DNA from: Nemophila menziesii
Taxonomy: Eukaryota > Streptophyta > Magnoliopsida > Boraginales > Hydrophyllaceae
Assembly (NCBI GenBank): GCA_029959085.1
Contig: JARWIR010000023.1
Location: 8,631,860-8,695,859, forward strand
Reading direction: 5' to 3'
DNA length: 64,000 nt
Below are positions 22,006-33,285 of the stretch, in pieces. Numbering within the stretch: the stretch's first letter is position 1; each line of letters opens with the position of its first letter. The translations under genes and the position numbers were made by a program. A model generated the notes under the pieces. It saw nothing but the letters and a program-made list of their open reading frames with translations. It was not told the DNA's origin and searched no databases.

Positions 22006-24546
22006 CAAAATATCATCAAAATTTAAATAATTAAATACCTCTTGCGATGCTTGCTCTACTACATCCATTCTGAAGCAATCTTCCTGAGAATCTGGGAATT
22101 TCATAGCTCGAAATACATTGAATTTTACTTCCTCATCTTGTATCCTCATTGTTAATTCTCCATTCTCTACATCGATCAATGTTCTCCCTGTAGCTAGGAA
22201 TGGTCTACCCAAAATAATGGGGACATTTCTATCTGCATTATATTCAAGGATTACAAAATCAACAGGAAATATAAGTGTACCTGCCTTAACAAGGACATCC
22301 TCAATGCGGCCTTCAGGATGAGCAAGAGACCTGTCCGCCATTTGCAAGACCATAGAAGTGGGTCTTGCGTTTCCAATTTTTAGCTTATCAAATATCGACT
22401 TGGGCATCAAATTGATGCTAGCTCCCAAGTCACATAGCGCCTTTCCTTTCCATTCTTCCCCAATTGATATGGGAATCGTGAAACTCCCCGGATCAACTAA
22501 CTTCGGAGGTAATTTACTTTGACAAATCGCGCTACACTCTTCTGGAAGACCAATCATCTCGTTATCACAATAGGGCCTTTTGTTAGTGAGGGCCCTCTTC
22601 AAAAACTTAGTGTACTTCGGAATATCTCGAATCGCCTCAAGTAACAGGATATTGATACTTAGACCCTTCACTCTATTAAAGAATTTCTGAAAATCACCCA
22701 AATCACCTTTTTTCTGAACTCGCGATGGAAACGGTGGTGGAGGGCGATTAATCACCATATCATCTTTCTTTTTCGGAACTTCTCTTGGTCTCACTATTTC
22801 TTCAACCTCACTCTCTTTCTCTTTCTCTTTCTCCACCACTTCCTTTTCTTTTCTTGGTACTTCTTTCTCTTTCATAATGGGAAAAGGAGGGGGAGGAAGG
22901 TTCTTACCACTTCTCAAAGTAACAGCATTACAATCTTCGCGTTGCTTCGGATTCTCAGTATCGCTAGGAAGTTGCCCTTGTGGGCGCTGATTCAGCTGTT
23001 TATTAATTTGGCTTAGCTGATTCTGGAAAATCTTCATATTCGCTTCAGCTGCGTTCTGACGTTCTAAGGCTTGTGTTTGAAGAGCAATCAAATTTTCAAC
23101 GGTTTTCTGAAGGGTAACTACTCCTTCTTGTGGATGGGCGGGTAAGGCTTTTTGGTTTAAAGTTTCATCGTATGTATTCCGAGGAGTATTCTGAGGAGCT
23201 TGCCTTTGTACATAATTTCCCTGATTCTGTCCTCCTTGATAATTGTTGTGTGGTCTTTGATTATAGTTGTTACCTTGGGGACGCGGCTGATACGCATAGG
23301 TAGGATTGGCTGCCCCATTAGGATTTGAGTATTGAAACCCAGGATGGTTTCTGTTAGGCTGATATCCATTACCACTTGAATTGAAGTTACCTCTATTGGA
23401 CATGAACATCACGGATTCTTGGTTATTTGGACAACTTTCCTCATCATGATCATCTACCTGACAAATCGAACACATATAAACCTCTTGTGCAGCATGCACA
23501 GCTACCTTCTTACCCGAAAATCCTTCTCTCACAGCTAGAGTAAGCTGCTTCAACTGTTGCTCTATAGTATTCTGAATCTTGTTCTCAAGCGTAGCAAATT
23601 TCTCTTCCATGTCAACATTATTCACTCCTTTAACTGGTGTTCTTATTGAGTTCCACCCCACTTCGTTCTTAACTGTTCTCTCTAATATGATCTTAGCATG
23701 AGCGGGTTGAACTTGAAGAAATCCTGCACCACATAGCGTATCCAATTTCTCTCTCGAAGTTCCATCAAGGCCTCTATAAAAGATCTTTAACTGTTGTTGT
23801 TCTGAAAAGCCATGATTGGGAACCTTACGCAAACACATCTGAAATCTTGTCCAACTCTTACCCAAAGTTTCATCATATTCTTGACGAAAATGCGTCAACT
23901 CTAATTCAGCATCTAACCTCATGTTACTTGGGTAATACCTGTCAAAGAAAGCAATCTCTAATTGGTCCCAATTAGTAATCTTCGTAGGATCTTGCGTATC
24001 GTGCCATTCACTTGCTCCCTCAGTAACAAAGAACTTAAAAGCAGCAAAATACATCTGTTCTCTTGACACCCCTTGTGTGATATAAGAATCACATATCTGT
24101 TTAAACTTCTGTACTACTCTAAGAGGATCTTCTGATGGTCTACCACGAAAATTCCCAAAGTTTTGAAACTGAGCTAACATACCCGAATCTGGACGGAATC
24201 TCGGAACATCTATATCTGGAGCCCCTACTCCTATGGCTGGAGCACGGAATGGAATTTCTGGAGGACCATTAGTGAACCACGGATCATGATTCATCACTAT
24301 CTGGACTGGAGGATTAGGATTCACTGGTGGAACTGGAGGAATAACGCCAGGAGCCAAAGGTTGGCCATTTGCATCTAGCTGGCCTTGTTGACCATTGCGA
24401 TTTATATTTTCCATTCTGTTACTTAACGCTTCTACTTCTACAGCTTCTCGTTCTCTTCTTCTCTTGTTAGCAAGTCTGATCAACGATTCTGGATTACTAA
24501 GGATCGGAGGTGTTGGCTCTAGATACTTGAATAGTCTTCTTCGCAT
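22003..24546 (-). CDS. gag: Element C gag-protease polyprotein
   Basis: 847 aa, ATG at 24546, about 110 bases after the primer site. Residues about 140-290 are the Ty3/gypsy capsid region (QKFKQICDSY, WDQLEIAFFDRYYP). A CCHC zinc knuckle is formed by C359, C362, H367 and C372. A Gln/Asn-rich linker runs to about 450, and a Pro/Lys/Glu-rich linker spans 545-620. The retropepsin-like protease lies at about 680-815 with the active-site triad as DLGAS (Asp706; Leu replaces the usual Thr/Ser) and the ILGRPFL flap-side motif near 778-784. It assembles virus-like particles and cleaves the polyprotein. The related gag in element D is full of stops. Protease inside the gag frame and RT in the next is compatible with Athila organisation. 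Confidence 0.97.
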   Translation of the reverse strand: MRRRLFKYLEPTPPILSNPESLIRLANKRRREREAVEVEALSNRMENINRNGQQGQLDANGQPLAPGVIPPVPPVNPNPPVQIVMNHDPWFTNGPPEIPFRAPAIGVGAPDIDVPRFRPDSGMLAQFQNFGNFRGRPSEDPLRVVQKFKQICDSYITQGVSREQMYFAAFKFFVTEGASEWHDTQDPTKITNWDQLEIAFFDRYYPSNMRLDAELELTHFRQEYDETLGKSWTRFQMCLRKVPNHGFSEQQQLKIFYRGLDGTSREKLDTLCGAGFLQVQPAHAKIILERTVKNEVGWNSIRTPVKGVNNVDMEEKFATLENKIQNTIEQQLKQLTLAVREGFSGKKVAVHAAQEVYMCSICQVDDHDEESCPNNQESVMFMSNRGNFNSSGNGYQPNRNHPGFQYSNPNGAANPTYAYQPRPQGNNYNQRPHNNYQGGQNQGNYVQRQAPQNTPRNTYDETLNQKALPAHPQEGVVTLQKTVENLIALQTQALERQNAAEANMKIFQNQLSQINKQLNQRPQGQLPSDTENPKQREDCNAVTLRSGKNLPPPPFPIMKEKEVPRKEKEVVEKEKEKESEVEEIVRPREVPKKKDDMVINRPPPPFPSRVQKKGDLGDFQKFFNRVKGLSINILLLEAIRDIPKYTKFLKRALTNKRPYCDNEMIGLPEECSAICQSKLPPKLVDPGSFTIPISIGEEWKGKALCDLGASINLMPKSIFDKLKIGNARPTSMVLQMADRSLAHPEGRIEDVLVKAGTLIFPVDFVILEYNADRNVPIILGRPFLATGRTLIDVENGELTMRIQDEEVKFNVFRAMKFPDSQEDCFRMDVVEQASQEVFNYLNFDDIL

Positions 24547-24655
24547 ACACCAAACCTAAAAACCTGAAAAGAAACTAAACAAAAAAGCGTAAAACTGATA
24601 AAATAAAATAAATGCACTATCACTAAAGGATAAACACCGTGGTCACACGCTACCG

Positions 24656-24673
24656 TCCCCGGCAGCGGCGCCA
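24656..24673 (-). promoter_or_regulatory. Primer binding site, element C (tRNA-Asp type)
   Basis: Minus-strand TGGCGCCGCTGCCGGGGA, six bases inside the 5' LTR end. It differs by one base from the usual Athila tRNA-Asp site (TGGCGCCGTTGCCGGGGA). Confidence 0.88.
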
Positions 24674-24679
24674 AAAACT

Positions 24680-26243
24680 TGGTGGTCCTTTGTGTGTTCT
24701 AAAAATAAATGCAAAAGATAATCGAACCACAACCGCAAGTGTACGGTTGTCCCAAGTAGTATTTCTGATAAATCAGATTCGTTCCAAGGACGGAATGGTT
24801 GATCACAATGTCTAGCAAATAGTGATTGATGCACTTATGAAAATAAAAGACAAATATATGTTTGTTTGGTTTTTGTTATTAAAACTAATGGATGAAAAAC
24901 AAAGATTAAAATGCAAGTAAAAGCTAAGACGCAAGTAAAATGAGTGAAAACGCAATATGAGATGTAGCACTTGAGAACGCAAGGATCCTCCCTATCCTAT
25001 TCCTTAACTTATGTTGTTTAAGAGCTAAATTAGTCAATTACAATGGTCGGGATTCTAATTTCCTTATACCCCCGTCAGGGTGGACTATAAGGCGATCCTA
25101 AAGTGTCACTAGTCCCGTCAGGGTAAATATGATCCACCGTTGGATGATTAAGTGTTATTACTTCATTGGCCCTAGGATTAGCTAAGCTCGTCAGAATCAT
25201 TAACTTCTATCCTAGATTGAATAAATAGTTCCGTATTTAAACCCCCCGTCAGGATGATCCAATTTCCACTTATTGGAATAGCCTAAATACTATTACCTGT
25301 TCCTATTTCATGATGCTAAAAACAGTAAACATTCATAATTTATCGAAAAGAGTAAAAGCCCTAATTTAGTTTAATTCATTAAAACCCAAATTCAACATTC
25401 GTTAATTAATAAGAATTGGGATTCACCCATTGTTTGTTCTCAAGCACTAATGAAAACTTAGCTCATATTAAAATGAAATACGAAATTAAAAATAAAGGAA
25501 TTCATATTGTTTACAGAATTAAAAAGATAAAAGAACCTAATTTCCGGAATCGGAATGACTACGAACGGAGATATAGACCCTCTCCAGCTCTTGTAGCTTC
25601 TTCTCCTTCCTTCAGTTGCTTCTCTCTGGTGTTTTTAATCTTGCAGAATGTGAAAAATTTCATAAAATAGAAGTCCATACCTCCTTTTATAAGCCTAAAA
25701 TCGGACTAGGGCTTGGACCAGAAATTAAAAGACTAATTAAATGTCCAAGCCCACTTTCTAAGCCCAAAATCCCGTAACTGCTGATACACCTTCACTAAAA
25801 CGGCTTTTCCCGATGCGTTACAACTCCGATTGACCTCATTCCAGTTGCTAAAGTTCCGTAACTCGATAAGGAATGATTTCTCTTCAAAGGTCAACAGCTA
25901 GATCATCGCTTAAGCACCTCGAAATCAGCAATCTATGGCCTGGAAAATGGATTTTCAGCTCTAAAGGTAACATCTTCGGGATTTCTTTTCAAGTCTTGAC
26001 TCTGTCTTTTGATCTTTGACTTTCTCCTTAGATTCCTCTTCTAGCTAACATCTAAAACCTGTAAAATATTCACTAAAAATACCAATATTACGCGCAAAAG
26101 CTTAATAAATCAAAAATGCTAGAAATAAAAGAGGAAAATCATATTATTGCATATTTAGTCCAAAAGTCTATCAAATTGATTAAATAAACACCAAAAATGA
26201 TGTCTCCTAAGGGTCGAAAATAAGAACATTTAAGGAGACATCA
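24680..26243 (-). repeat. Element C 5' LTR
   Basis: 1,564 bp; a TATA-like minus-strand CTTATAAAAGG lies at about 25683-25693 and would drive element transcription toward lower coordinates. It is about 99 percent identical to 13497-15060 by eye. Confidence 0.97.
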
Positions 26244-26248
26244 GGAAG
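26244..26248. repeat. Target site duplication of element C, right (GGAAG)
   Basis: Exact match to 13492-13496. Confidence 0.95.
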
Positions 26249-28914
26249 GTTCTAAAGATTTCACATCAAGTAAGAGGCGAGTTTAAGTGGAGGAACACCG
26301 CAAGGGCCTCATTACCATCTTCATGGAAGGTAACGCTTCGAACTTAAAGACGTAATAAACAAAAGTGCTTCTTGGGAGACAACCCATGTTTTAAATTGCT
26401 TTCATGTCTTTTAAATTCTTCGTGTAAATTAGAGTAATGGTTTTTGATTTAGTGTTTATTTGTAAGAAATGAGAAAGGTTGATGTTTTTGATGATTACAG
26501 GAGTGAAGATCATGAGTTTGAAGTAGTTAGAACGAAAAAAATGAAGTAACTTTAGAAGATCATAACTTGATGCTCGGAAGTCGGAATGAACTTTTTCTTG
26601 AGCCTAAACCGCATAACTTTTCGAGATCTATCCAATGGTGAAGTCAGAAAGTTCTGATACATAGCCCAAAGCTTCTGGTTAGTGCTTCACGTTTGACGCA
26701 AGTTGCTGCGTCTGAGATTGCGCCAGCGACACGCGACCGGCATGTCGGTCAATGACGAAGGATGTCCTAACTAGTGCGTCATGTTTGACGCAAGGTGGCT
26801 TGCGTCTGAGGTAAAAAAAATATTTCAAATTTTTTATTTTTTCGCCGAGACCGCGACCGGCATGCCGGTCAGCTGTTGTGATAGGTGATTTCAAGGGTTA
26901 AAACCCTATATTTTTAGTTTCTTTCTCATGTTAGCCTCCCCTGACGAATCCTTGCCTCCAACTACTCCAAAAATCATCATCAAAATACCAAAATACCACC
27001 AATCCTTCTCAATAAACATCATCCAACCACACATTCATATCATAAATCTCCCAAATACCAAAGAATTTACACTTTAATCCAATTTTTTCTTTCACCAAAG
27101 CTTAAAGTTTATCCATTAAACCTTTCCCAATCCTTGAAATATCCATGACCTAGCTCTAAACAATCCATAATTCATATTCAAACCTTCAAGAACACCAACA
27201 TCACAATTTTATCTAAAACTTTTGAGAGTTCTTGAAGCTTTAAGTTTGGGGTCGTCGGAGATGACCATGAAGGTTGGGAAAGGTATAAAGAACATGATGA
27301 ATGAAGAGAATTGGGTATGAAGGGAAGATTTTCATAGAGGAGATGATGATTAGAGAGTTGGGAACAGATGAAAATGTGGGAAATTTGACAAAAAGTTCGA
27401 GGTAATGAAGAACACATTAAACACAACCATTGATGAAGAAGAATTCATAACCTCAACCTGGACGCAACACTGACAACCAGCCTCGCGCTGGTTAAGATAC
27501 GTTTTCTATTCCTTCTCATTTAGTGTAAACTAGTTTATTTGCGTTGAGTCTTTTCGAGTCGTGGGGACACGACTCAGTTTTGAGTTTGGGGTGGGGATCG
27601 TTGCCTCATCCTAGTTTTTATGTGTTTATTTGTTTTAATTGATTTCAATAAAAATAATTAGGAGTTGCGTTTGACTGTAGAAGATTTTAAATGTCATTTT
27701 AAGCATACTTTTGATGAATCTATTATAGTAAATAGTGAACTTTAGGGAATAACATAAAACACACTTTAATTGAATGTAAACATAGATAATGAATAGGAAA
27801 AATTAATGAACAATGCAAAAGATGTAAACGTGTACTCAAGGAAAATGTTTGGTTTGTAGAACGTGAGATCTAAATTAGTAGAGAACCCACTGAGATATGA
27901 ACTAGAGACAAACCATGTAGTTAGGAAAATGATAGGGGCAGTTTTTTGTTAGCCATTTGTAGCCTTTTAGCTTGCTATCCCTTATAATAATTTTATCCGT
28001 CTTAGCCCAATTTTGAGCCTTAAGCCTTTTATTTTGTAACCACGATATAAGCCCATGTTTAGATTATTATGCATGACCAAATAACCCGCACTTGAATCAC
28101 GATCCTGAGACCTGTCTCGAGCTTGAGTTTAGGTGGAGGGTCCACATTTGGGAAATTACATTGGGAAGGGATTATAGGTGTTTGTATTGAGGCACACAAA
28201 TAAAAGATGATATTATTATTTGTAACCCTTTGTCGGGATTTGAAAAAAGAAAAAAAAGAGAAAAAGTAAATTATTATAAGAGACATGACCTTTCACATCA
28301 AAAGGATGGTCATGGGTATCTTGTACAAAAAAAAGAAGAAAATAAATGAAAAAGAAAATAAAAAGAAAGAAAGAATAAAATAAACCGGAAAAGTGGAATA
28401 TTTAGAAAAATCATCTTAGTTTATATTAGGTTGACATGGGGACGCAACATTAACGTGTCAAATGGGTTGAGTGAGAACATTATATGAGTGTAAACTCAAG
28501 CTCGTGGACAGTTGTTGATGGTAAGTGAGGAGAGAGCCAAAAGCTCACTTCAAATTTACCAAATATACATATCACACCGTCCCTAAGCCTACGCTAAAAC
28601 CGTAAAGTCCTAGTGATTCCTAGGTGCATGGTAAGTTAATATGTTGTATACTAAGTGGAGCGTCCAAAGCGAGTAAGGATCGAGGAACAAACTATAGCCA
28701 TCATATTGAGATAAGTACAAGTGTAACCTTCTAGCATTGCAAAGTTAATTTTATGATTCAAGTTATTTGTGTTTGATGTTGCATGATTAGTGTATGTGTA
28801 TTTCAGTTCTTAATGTTTTCTATATGAGATTTATTTTAAGGCTTGCTTTAGGGTGTATTTACTAGCTTCTATTTTCTCTTGCATCTGCTTCATTCCCCTT
28901 GTTTTTAGTTTTGA
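26249..28914 (+). other. Remaining internal region of element B
   Basis: The first 99 bases continue the acidic ORF to a TAA at 26345-26347. Near 26370 a CTTCTTGGGAGACAACCCA phrase occurs, a motif I recall from the 3' parts of many plant gypsy elements. At 26700-26870 lies a GC-palindrome region with TGCGTC/GACGCA units and the 16-bp palindrome GACCGGCATGCCGGTC at 26855-26870 (a one-mismatch copy at 26735-26750). From about 27470 the sequence matches, inverted, the 3' untranslated region of element C. Nothing of pol and almost nothing of the env-like ORF remains. Confidence 0.75.
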
Positions 28915-28949
28915 TTTGTCGGGACGACAAAGGTTTGAGTTGTGGGTCT
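28915..28949 (+). promoter_or_regulatory. Hairpin and polypurine tract, element B
   Basis: TTTGTCG and CGACAAA pair around a GGA loop (28915-28931), followed by the purine-rich GGTTTGAGTTGTGGGTCT up to the 3' LTR. Confidence 0.65.
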
Positions 28950-30493
28950 TGATGTCTCCCTAAATTTTCTAATTTTATGCCCTTGGGAGACATCATTTTT
29001 GGTGTTTATTTGACTATTTAGGTAGACTTTTGGTCTTAAAATGCAATAAATCGATTTTCCTCTTTTAATTCTAGTATTTTTGATTTATTAAACTTTTGCG
29101 CGTAATATGGTTTGTTTTGAGTTAAAAGTTGTAGGTTTTGAATACTAGCTAGGAGAGGAAGCCAATAATAAAGTCAAAGATCGTGTAATAAAGTCAAAGC
29201 AAGAAGAAATATCCCGAAAGAATTTATTATTTTAAGCTGCAAATCTGGAAAGTTGTCAAAGATTGTTGATTCCGAGCCATCTAAGAGTGGATTTAGCCAC
29301 TGACTTGTGAAGAGAAAACGTGCCCCATTGAGTTACGAAACTTTAGCAACTGGAATGAGGTCAATCCGAGTTGAACGAGCCGGTTAGAGCTGTTTTAGTG
29401 GAGGTGGTGCAGCAGTTACGGGATTTGGGCTTAATTAGTGGACTTGGGCTTTTCTAATATTCACTTAAACCTAAGTAAAAGCCCTAGTCCGAATTTAGCA
29501 CTATAAATATTCCTTTAGACCTCATTATTCAGCACCTCTCATTTTATTGTTCAATTAAAATCATCCTTAGAAGAGAGTGTCCAGAGAGAACGTCAAATCA
29601 CAGCCAAACCCAATTCCTAATTAGGTTCTATCTTTTATTTCTGTAATTGAAGAACATGAATTCTTTCTGTTTTAATTTAGTTTTTCGCATTAGAATGAGC
29701 TAATTTCATTAAGTGCTTGAGAACGCTTAATGGGTTAAACCCAATTTGATTTCGTTTCATGTGTTTGAATTTGGGATAATTTTTATTTAAATCAAATTGG
29801 GTAAATGGTATTTTTCTTTAATTTGCTTTTATTTACTTTTATTGAATTCATGACTCAATATTAGGATTTAGTATCTAGGCTATTCCAATTAGTAGTGATT
29901 GGATCGCCTTGAAGGGGGGTCTGGGTACAGAACTAATTAATGAGTATAGGTTAGAAATTGTTTGACTCTGACGAGCTTAATTAAACCTATGGCCAATTGG
30001 GTAGAATTGACTTTATCACTTGAAAGTGGACTATAATCACATTGACGGGGTTTGTAGCACTTGAGAGTAGCTCCTTAGTCCACTCTGACGGGGGTAAGGA
30101 GTATTCTTAATCCCGACCGATACATATTTACCGATTTGCCCCTTAAACATGACATAGAATGAATGATAATTAGGTGAAACCCTTGCATCTCTCAAGTACT
30201 GCCTTTCCCATCTTACGTAAACACTTTATTTTCTTGCGTCTAGTTAAATACTTGCATTAATTTAGTATTTTAATTTATTGTCTTAGCATTAGAAAACCAA
30301 ATAAACAATTCTAAAAATCATTTACTTGTTTTTACGTGCAATTAACTACTATCTGATAACCATTAGAGTCAACCATTCCGTCCCTGAGAACGAACCTGTT
30401 CTATCACTTATGTTACTTGGGACAGCCGTACACTTGCGGTTGTGGTTCTCTTATCCTTATTGCATTTATTTTAGAACACACAAAGGACCACCA
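28950..30493 (+). repeat. Element B 3' LTR
   Basis: 1,544 bp, TGATGTCTCC to GGACCACCA; TATA-like TATAAATAT at 29502-29510. It lacks about 50 bp near 29590 that the 5' LTR keeps. Confidence 0.9.
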
Positions 30494-30886
30494 CTCAACC
30501 TAAATAACATATTTTTCAACGTATCCAACTTTTTTGTGACGTTTCCTAAATTGGCAATCATCGCATCTTGTTTCTCTTCCAATACTTGGATTTTACTTTG
30601 CTTTTTCTCATTCTAACTGAACGCCATGATAGTCAACGTGATGAATGTTCAATTCCTCCCTTTCTCGTTCTAACCTTGCTCTTTCTGTTGCTTCCCTATC
30701 TCTCTTGTTCTTAGCTCGGACTAGTTTCTCGCGGTCCGAGAGCAAACACCAAAACTATAAAACCTGAGAAGTAGCAAAACAAAGAAAAGCGTAAAACTGA
30801 AAACAAAAAGTAAAAATAACAATTAAAATATTTACTGATAACACCGTGGTCACACGCTAATCTCCCCGGCAGCGGCACCAAAAACT
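30494..30886 (-). pseudogene. Element A internal remnant: env-like coiled coil joined to gag start
   Basis: Minus strand, from the 5' LTR inward: the primer site (30863-30880), a short leader, then a Lys/Arg/Glu-rich gag start with RDREATERARLER and LNIHHVD phrases also found at the start of element D gag (52190-52260). After roughly 35 gag codons the sequence jumps to the env-like coiled coil (VLEEKQ, NVTKKLD) in another frame. The join removes everything from mid-gag to the end of the env-like ORF, so A could not transpose unaided. Confidence 0.75.
30863..30880 (-). promoter_or_regulatory. Primer binding site, element A
   Basis: Minus-strand TGGTGCCGCTGCCGGGGA, one base different from element C and six bases from the LTR. 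Confidence 0.8.
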
Positions 30887-31995
30887 TGGTGTCTCCTTGT
30901 GTGTTCTAAAATAACACACCTAAAAAAGGCAAGACACGTACAACAAGTGTAAGGGTCGTCCAAGTACTATCCGGTAAACGGGATTTCGATCTCAGTGACG
31001 GATTAGGTATGACTTTCGATGTTATGTAATAAGTGCGATTAATTGTTATATGAAGCGGAGAATAAATGATATAAAGATTTGTTTTTGTTTTTTATTAAGA
31101 CTAAGATTCAACTAAAACAAAATACTAAATTAACTAATGCAAATAAATAAGACGCAAGTAAATAGAAATGAGTAGACGCAAAGATTTAAACGCAGTACTT
31201 GAGTTTCGCAAGGGTTTCACCGAAATCTATTAAATCAATGTTTCTGTTTAAGTAATAAATCGGAAATTAAGTACTAGTCGGGATTCTTTAGTCTTCTAAC
31301 CCCCGTCAGGGTGGACTTAGGATCTATTCTTAGGTGGTACAAACCCCGTCAGGGCGATCATAATCCACCTTCGAATGGGCAGGTATTCAACACAATTGAC
31401 TATAAGGTTAACTAAGTCTGCCAGGGTCAATAATTTCTACCTTATGTCTATTATTTAGTTCTGTAATTAAACCCCCCGTCAATGCGATCACTTCCCCACC
31501 AAAGTGAATAGCTTAATTACTAATTCCTATATTTGATTCATGACTTTAAAGACAGTATTTAATTGCAAAATAATAGTCAATACGAAATAACCAATTCAAT
31601 TTAAATTGATCAATCCCAAATTCAAAAACATAAATTCAATAAACTTGGGTTCAACCCATTAATGCGATTCTGAAGCACATGTTAAGTTTAGCTCATACTA
31701 ATAAAAATAACTGAATTAAAATAAAAAAAGTTCATACTGGATTACAGAAATAAGAAAAACCTAATTAAAGGGTTGATAATTGCTGTTGTTGGAAGAAGGA
31801 ATTCTCCCGCTTCAGCTTTCTCGCTCCTTTTTGCTTCACTGACTTCTCATAAGCGTTGCCTCTTCTCTAATATGAATAGTGTCCGTAGAAACTGAAGTTA
31901 AAAGCCTTTTTATATTGTAAAAAACGGATCAGGATTTTAAAAAGAAGGATTAGGTTAATTAGAATAAAAGACCAATCCATTTAATGAAATCCCGT

Positions 31996-33285
31996 AAAGA
32001 CCAAGTGTTGTTGATGAACCAGAATTTGTTAATGTGTGGGTAATGAAGAAGTATAATGTGCATGAATCGTGGACAAAGCAAGCGAAAATTGGTCCATTAA
32101 ATTATAATATTTCTCACTTTATTTGGAATAAAAAAGAATTACTTTATGGATCTAATAATGATGATTACTATAACAATGTTCATCAAGAGTTGTTATCCTG
32201 TAACTTTAAAACAGCAAAAACAGAGAGGAAAGGAGTGTTTTTCGATTTGATTGTGTTGTACCATGAAGGTTTAACAACGGTAGGGAGGAATGCAAATGAA
32301 CATGGTAATCAAGATTTAACAGCCGAAGGGAGGATTAAAAAAGAAGAAGAAGTTGATTACTAGATTTTATCTGTATTAATAATTATTAGTTTAATATGTT
32401 TTAAATGTTTATTAGTTGTAATAGTTTGGTAGTTCTGATTGTTTAAAATTCTAATATTTTAGAATAGTTCTTGTGTCATTGAATGTTACTTTCACTAAAA
32501 TTAATATAAATATAGTTCTGATTATAAATGTGTTTTTTTAGAAATTAGTCATGGAATTTGAGTTCTGGGATTATTAACTTACGGGATTTTTCTGGTTCTA
32601 AGTTTTTTCAGTTATATTGTGGTTTAATTATAACACTTGGAGTTTAAAATGGTATCAATACGATCACTCAACTTATGATATGTGACATTTACAGAACACA
32701 CTATAAAAGTTAGTTTTAAGAAACTTTAAGACTCTGAAACTGTATTTGTGCAATTACTAATAAACTATTAAATTGTATTTGTAGAATGACAAAAATGTAC
32801 TTGTGAAAGTACAAACATATACTTGTGCAGTGGTGGGAATACATTTCCAGAACTTATATTTCGTATCAAAAAACCCGTAACTTAACACTTTTCACACATA
32901 TAAACTTACATATTGTCTAAAACATGAACAAGTCAACCTTAGTCATTGAATTTCACCATTAGTTCAGTTATATTCAGCTATTTGAAATTTAAAAAGTTAA
33001 AAAAACATGACATTATGAGTAATGGGGAAATTCCCAGTAGTGGACTGTCTTTGAAAAAAAAACTATATATTTATTGCAAAACTTTTTTGTATTATATTCT
33101 TAACTTTATATAATTTTTAAAAAATTCATAATTTTCTAAAATAAATATGTTTCTGTGAAAAAGGAACAATATATTTTCAATAAAATAGTACAAATTTTTC
33201 ATATATACTATAACAAGAAAACAAAACTCAAGTGCACAAAAAAAATCTTCTGGACTTCAAGATCTATCTACCTCATTTTATGCTC
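31996..33285 (+). mobile_element. Insert in element A LTR carrying an F-box-associated gene fragment
   Basis: Boundaries are approximate, set where homology to other LTRs stops and resumes. The left part holds the gene fragment described separately; the rest (32364-33285) is AT-rich with no ORF and could be that gene's downstream DNA. I found no terminal repeats or target duplication, so the capturing mechanism (Helitron, Pack-MULE or filler DNA at a repair site) is open. Confidence 0.55.
32007..32363 (+). pseudogene. F-box-associated (FBA) domain, C-terminal gene fragment
   Basis: An open frame from about 32007 to a TAG at 32361 gives a peptide beginning with VNVWVMKKYNVHESWTK, which fits the C-terminal block of F-box-associated interaction domains (IxVWVMKEYGVxESWTK type), followed by a KELLY phrase, and ends in a charged tail. 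In the family this domain follows an F-box and binds substrates of SCF ubiquitin ligases. The F-box and most of the FBA domain are missing and there is no start codon upstream, so the piece is not functional on its own. It keeps a natural-looking C-terminus. Confidence 0.65.

Larger units (their letters stand above)
13497..26243 (-). mobile_element. Element C: essentially complete Athila-type Ty3/gypsy retrotransposon
   Basis: 12,747 bp, minus strand. Order in element sense: 5' LTR (26243-24680), primer site (24673-24656), gag-protease ORF (24546-22003), RT/RNase H/integrase ORF (21975-18916), GC palindrome array (about 18690-18240), env-like ORF (17873-16542), 3' untranslated region, hairpin and polypurine tract (15096-15061), 3' LTR (15060-13497). 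Both LTRs are 1,564 bp and differ at about 12 positions by eye, under 1 percent. At a commonly used plant rate of 1.3e-8 per site per year that is roughly 0.3 million years. This is the youngest insertion in the nest. Confidence 0.97.
10658..30493 (+). mobile_element. Element B: non-autonomous Athila-like LTR retrotransposon, split by element C
   Basis: Plus strand: 5' LTR 10658-12253, primer site 12260-12277, ORF region 12378-13496, element C inserted at 13497-26243 (target GGAAG), remaining internal DNA 26249-28949, 3' LTR 28950-30493. The internal sequence is about 3.9 kb and holds no protease, RT, RNase H or integrase. It encodes instead a W/N/Q-rich peptide and an acidic repeat protein unlike the gag of elements C and D. 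Its LTRs, primer site, GC-palindrome region and 3' hairpin are shared with C, so it probably moved with help from Athila proteins. Confidence 0.88.
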
